64,000 bases of DNA. Source: Nostoc sp. HK-01. Its GTDB lineage: Bacteria; Cyanobacteriota; Cyanobacteriia; Cyanobacteriales; Nostocaceae. The DNA is taken from positions 930,001 to 994,000 of the forward strand of contig AP018318.1 of the NCBI GenBank assembly GCA_003990705.1, written 5' to 3'. How positions within the stretch are numbered: the stretch's first letter is position 1; each line of letters begins with the position of its first letter. This document shows, in pieces, positions 61,065-64,000 of the stretch. The notes under the pieces are model-generated. The model had not been told where the DNA came from, ran no database searches, and worked only from the letters and a program-made list of their open reading frames with translations. The translations under genes were made by a program, and so were the position numbers.

Positions 61065-64000
61065 ATGAACCCCTCTTCTTCGTTCAGAGTTCAAGAAGAA
61101 TTAAACTCTAGCGCCCAACAGCAATTGATGACTCCAGAAGCAACCATTCTTAAACTGTTGAGCATAGTTGCAGGGGATACAAATTTAGCATCAGAATTTA
61201 GCCAGTCTTGGACAATTAATAAGTTTCAGATTGGTGATAATTTAACAAACTATACTGATAGTAGTATTTCTGAAGATAAAAGCCATTTTTTTTACTTAGT
61301 TTGCCAAGGACGAGTGCGTTTGCTAAGTTCTGATGCAACTCTTGGACGAGAAGTTTCTACGCAGTTGTTATTAGCAGAGCAAACATTTGGCGCAGATGAT
61401 TTATTTTGTGATCGCCCTTTATCATACCGGGCGATTGGTGCTAGTCCGGGTTTTGTGGCGCAAATCACAATTGCGGATTTACAAGTTTGGTTGCAACGCT
61501 TACCAAATTTAGCGCAGCACTGGCAAAAATTAGCATCTGAGCGCCAAGCACTAATTTTTTTTAAAAGTTATAGCGAATTGCGATCGCTCAATAGTGCAAC
61601 TTTAAAGCAATTCTTATCTTATATAATTACTACAAAAATTTCTGCTGGTTCATCTTTAACAACCGCCGCACCAGCAACGGCGGGGCGTTTTTGGTTAGCA
61701 GGTGGCACAACAACCTCATTATTATTAGGCGATAGCTGGGGTTATCCTGATGTCACATCCCCAGATGCAATTGCAGAAACAGATTTATTCATTTACCACC
61801 TACCCATTGAGCAGTGGGAATCAGCCCAAGCATTTGCACCGCAACTATTTACCAGTCAGGACACACAGCAGGAACTAACTGTTGTTCATTCAGAAATTAC
61901 CCAACTCCCCCTTCCCAAACCAGAATACTCCCAACCAGAGATTCCCTCAGTATCAGAGATTGATTTTCCGCCTCAGCCAAAAGCTAAGTCACGGCGAAAA
62001 TATCCCTTCATTCCTCAACAAAGTTCATCAGATTGTGGTGCGGCTTGTTTAGCCATGATTAGCGAGTATTGGGGTAAACGCTTTAGTCTCAATACTTTGC
62101 GTAACTTAGCAGCAGTAGACCGAACAGGTGCATCTTTGGCGGGTTTAGCCAGTGCAGCCCAAGCCTTAGAATACGAAGCGCTACAAGTGCGGGCGAGTTT
62201 AACTAAGTTGGAATCACAGGGAATTCCTTGGATTGCTCATTGGCAAGGCAATCATTATATAGTTGTTTGGCAAGTCAAAGGCGATCGCATTTTAATTGCT
62301 GATCCGGCGATGGGACAAAAATGGCTGTCGCGTTGTGATTTTGCAGCTAGTTGGACAGGATACGCTCTTTTATTAAACCCCACAGCAAATTTTCACGCTC
62401 TCAACAGCGAAAAGCTTTCTTTAAGTCGCTATTGGCAGACATTACAGCCTTACCACCAACTAATTCAGCACATTATTCTCGTCTCCATAGTTATCCAAAT
62501 ATTTGGGTTAGCGACTCCCTTACTTACCCAAGCCATCCTCGACCAAATACTATTGCTGAAAAATTTTTCCACATTGAATGCTTTTGCACTCGGTTTTTTG
62601 TGCTTGGGTGTTTGGCGCATTGTTTTAACCGCACAGCGACAATATCTCCTCGACTATTTTGCCAATCGCATCGATATTAATTTAATTGGTGGTTTCGTTA
62701 AACATACCTTGCAGCTACCATTGCAGTTTTTTACTTCCCGCCGCGTTGAAGATATTCTCAGCCGTGTGCAAGAAAACCGCAAAATTCAACAATTCATCAC
62801 CCGTCGCGCCATCACCAGCATAGTAGATGCTTTGATGATCATTGTCTATCTAGGGGTGATGGTTTATTTCAACCTGCGACTGACTTTGTTGGTGATGTGT
62901 GGAATTGTCCCTGTTGTACTTTTGACTTTAGTGGCAAATTCTTTCCTTAAACAAATATCGCGGGAAATATCGCAAACATCAGCCAACCAAAATTCTGCCA
63001 CAGTGGAGATTATCACTGGAATTGTTACAGTCAAAACCGCCGCCGCTGAACGTGCAGTGCAGACATATTGGCAAGAGGGTTTGCTGAAAATGCTCAAAGT
63101 GCAGTTACGGGGACAGAAGTTAACCAATGTCTTACAAATGCTGCGGAATTTAATTAGTCACGTTGCAACAACAGTTGTGTTGTGGTGTGGGTTGCAACTG
63201 GTGATTACTGGGGATATGTCACTGGGTAAATTTGTCGCGTTCAATATGCTAATTAGTAATTTGACAAATCCTGTGTTGGCGTTGGTGGGTTTATGGGATG
63301 AATTACCCGCAGTACTCATGGCGGCGGAGCAAGTTAATCATGTATTAGAATCTCAGCCAGAAGAAAATTCTCAACAACCGTTACAGGTAATGCCAACAAT
63401 TCGCGGTGAAGTGCGGTTTGAGAATGTGTTTTTCCGCTATTATCCTTATGACCAGCGTCATGTTTTGCAAAATGTCTCTTTTCGGGTGAGACCACAACAA
63501 ACTATCGGGATTATTGGTCAGAGTGGTTGTGCTAAAAGCACTTTAGTCAATTTGTTGGCTGGTTTATATCGTCCCGAAAGTGGGAAAATTTTAATTGATG
63601 GAGTAGATATTGCGGCGGTATCTCCATCATCGTTACGTAATCAAATCGGGTTTATTGCCCAGGATAATTTTCTGTTTTCGGGAACGATTTTAGAAAATAT
63701 TACCCTTTACAATCAAGATTTTAACCATGAACAGGCGATCGCCGCCGCCAAGTTAGCCGAAGCCCACAGTTTTATCCGTGAACTGCCTTTAGGATACAAC
63801 ACCCCAGTCGGGGAGAGGGGTTTGCGACTTTCTGGTGGTCAGAGACAAAAAATTGCGATCGCTCGTGCATTGATTACCCACCCGAAAATTTTAATTTTGG
63901 ACGAAGCCACAAGCGCTCTAGACCCTGAATCTGAGCGTTGTCTGTACCAAAAATTAGCTCGTTTGAGCCAGTATCACACCACTTTTATCATCTCCCATCG
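61065..64000 (+). CDS. hetC: HetC-like peptidase/ABC exporter, partial (runs off right edge)
   Basis: At least 978 residues from ATG 61065; the rest lies outside. The first 280 residues contain a degenerate cyclic-nucleotide-binding-like domain (FFYLVCQGRVRLLSSDATLG). A C39 peptidase follows, with Cys in SSDCGAACLAMI, His in GNHYIVVW and Asp in LIADPAMG. Then come a six-helix export domain and the ATPase: Walker A GQSGCAKST near 822, Q-loop FIAQDNFLF, signature LSGGQRQKIAIARAL, Walker B ILILDEATSAL and H-loop IISHR. Domain order, an expected total near 1040 residues and the NtcA promoter suggest HetC, needed for heterocyst development; another C39 exporter is possible. Walker A has Ala where Gly precedes the Lys, which is unusual. 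Confidence 0.8.
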   Translation, partial: MNPSSSFRVQEELNSSAQQQLMTPEATILKLLSIVAGDTNLASEFSQSWTINKFQIGDNLTNYTDSSISEDKSHFFYLVCQGRVRLLSSDATLGREVSTQLLLAEQTFGADDLFCDRPLSYRAIGASPGFVAQITIADLQVWLQRLPNLAQHWQKLASERQALIFFKSYSELRSLNSATLKQFLSYIITTKISAGSSLTTAAPATAGRFWLAGGTTTSLLLGDSWGYPDVTSPDAIAETDLFIYHLPIEQWESAQAFAPQLFTSQDTQQELTVVHSEITQLPLPKPEYSQPEIPSVSEIDFPPQPKAKSRRKYPFIPQQSSSDCGAACLAMISEYWGKRFSLNTLRNLAAVDRTGASLAGLASAAQALEYEALQVRASLTKLESQGIPWIAHWQGNHYIVVWQVKGDRILIADPAMGQKWLSRCDFAASWTGYALLLNPTANFHALNSEKLSLSRYWQTLQPYHQLIQHIILVSIVIQIFGLATPLLTQAILDQILLLKNFSTLNAFALGFLCLGVWRIVLTAQRQYLLDYFANRIDINLIGGFVKHTLQLPLQFFTSRRVEDILSRVQENRKIQQFITRRAITSIVDALMIIVYLGVMVYFNLRLTLLVMCGIVPVVLLTLVANSFLKQISREISQTSANQNSATVEIITGIVTVKTAAAERAVQTYWQEGLLKMLKVQLRGQKLTNVLQMLRNLISHVATTVVLWCGLQLVITGDMSLGKFVAFNMLISNLTNPVLALVGLWDELPAVLMAAEQVNHVLESQPEENSQQPLQVMPTIRGEVRFENVFFRYYPYDQRHVLQNVSFRVRPQQTIGIIGQSGCAKSTLVNLLAGLYRPESGKILIDGVDIAAVSPSSLRNQIGFIAQDNFLFSGTILENITLYNQDFNHEQAIAAAKLAEAHSFIRELPLGYNTPVGERGLRLSGGQRQKIAIARALITHPKILILDEATSALDPESERCLYQKLARLSQYHTTFIISH

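Noticed and set aside
62351-62680. 109-codon frame within the exporter
   Set aside because: It overlaps the HetC-like frame, which is continuous and has all expected motifs; it is a shadow frame.
1-64000. tRNA, rRNA or CRISPR array
   Set aside because: I scanned the spacers for T-loop motifs and for regularly spaced 25-40-bp repeats and saw none. The repeats present are short heptamer-like or coding repeats.

Overview
The window is chromosomal DNA of a filamentous, probably heterocyst-forming cyanobacterium of the Nostoc/Anabaena type. The reasons are the many GCGATCGC (HIP1) octamers in both genes and spacers, degenerate short tandem repeats of the AATTACG/GTCATTA kind, several Uma2-family genes, a cyanobacterial pair of an FtsL-like protein and FtsI, and at the right edge a HetC-like peptidase/ABC exporter behind an NtcA-type promoter.

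Region 1 (1-23232) is accessory DNA and looks like one end of a Tn7-like transposon. At 23232 lies a TGTACA terminus with four directly repeated putative TnsB sites. Inward of it, on the minus strand, are tnsB, tnsC and tniQ, closely related to the transposition genes of type V-K CRISPR-associated transposons. The opposite end, and any cas12k or CRISPR array, would lie left of the window. The cargo reads toward the transposition genes: (a) a DISARM-like cassette of a DrmD-type SNF2 helicase, a very large class-1 adenine methylase and a single 1782-residue protein that joins a DEAD-box helicase, a DUF1998 domain and a probable C-terminal nuclease; (b) a MerR-like regulator on the opposite strand, with a long dyad in the divergent spacer; (c) a second N6-adenine methylase followed by a metallo-beta-lactamase-fold protein whose 3' end overlaps tniQ. 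At the far left are two paralogous small helix-turn-helix genes. One is cut by the window edge. The other is split by a complete IS4-type element (580-2197, with inverted repeats and a 9-bp target duplication) and can be restored in frame in silico.

Region 2 (23246-35262) is mostly core genome: a MASE1 hybrid histidine kinase, a TetR/DHA2-efflux pair with a palindromic operator, aroC, a four-helix membrane protein, a SemiSWEET, a second complete IS (31198-32537, 11-bp target duplication), prmA and serA.

Region 3 (35811-43236) holds a Uma2 nuclease-like gene, a PD-(D/E)xK-like protein in tandem with a cysteine desulfurase, an RtcB-type ligase, another Uma2 gene and glgB with a clear terminator.

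Region 4 (43596-50148) is a conflict- or signalling-like cluster: a subtilisin-family protease with an unusual cysteine-rich tail converges on an operon of a small protein and a membrane-anchored STAND NTPase with pentapeptide repeats. The small protein and the STAND protein share a GQAI-x-QM-like segment. A small exported protein, a TnpB remnant broken by a dispersed repeat, and a small Thr/Pro-rich lipoprotein follow.

Region 5 (50711-64000) has the FtsL-like/FtsI division pair, a DUF4142 lipoprotein, a heme-oxygenase-like diiron protein, two methyltransferases, an AAA-like ATPase with an N-terminal HTH, a sulfonate-type ABC substrate-binding lipoprotein, and the HetC-like exporter that runs off the right end.
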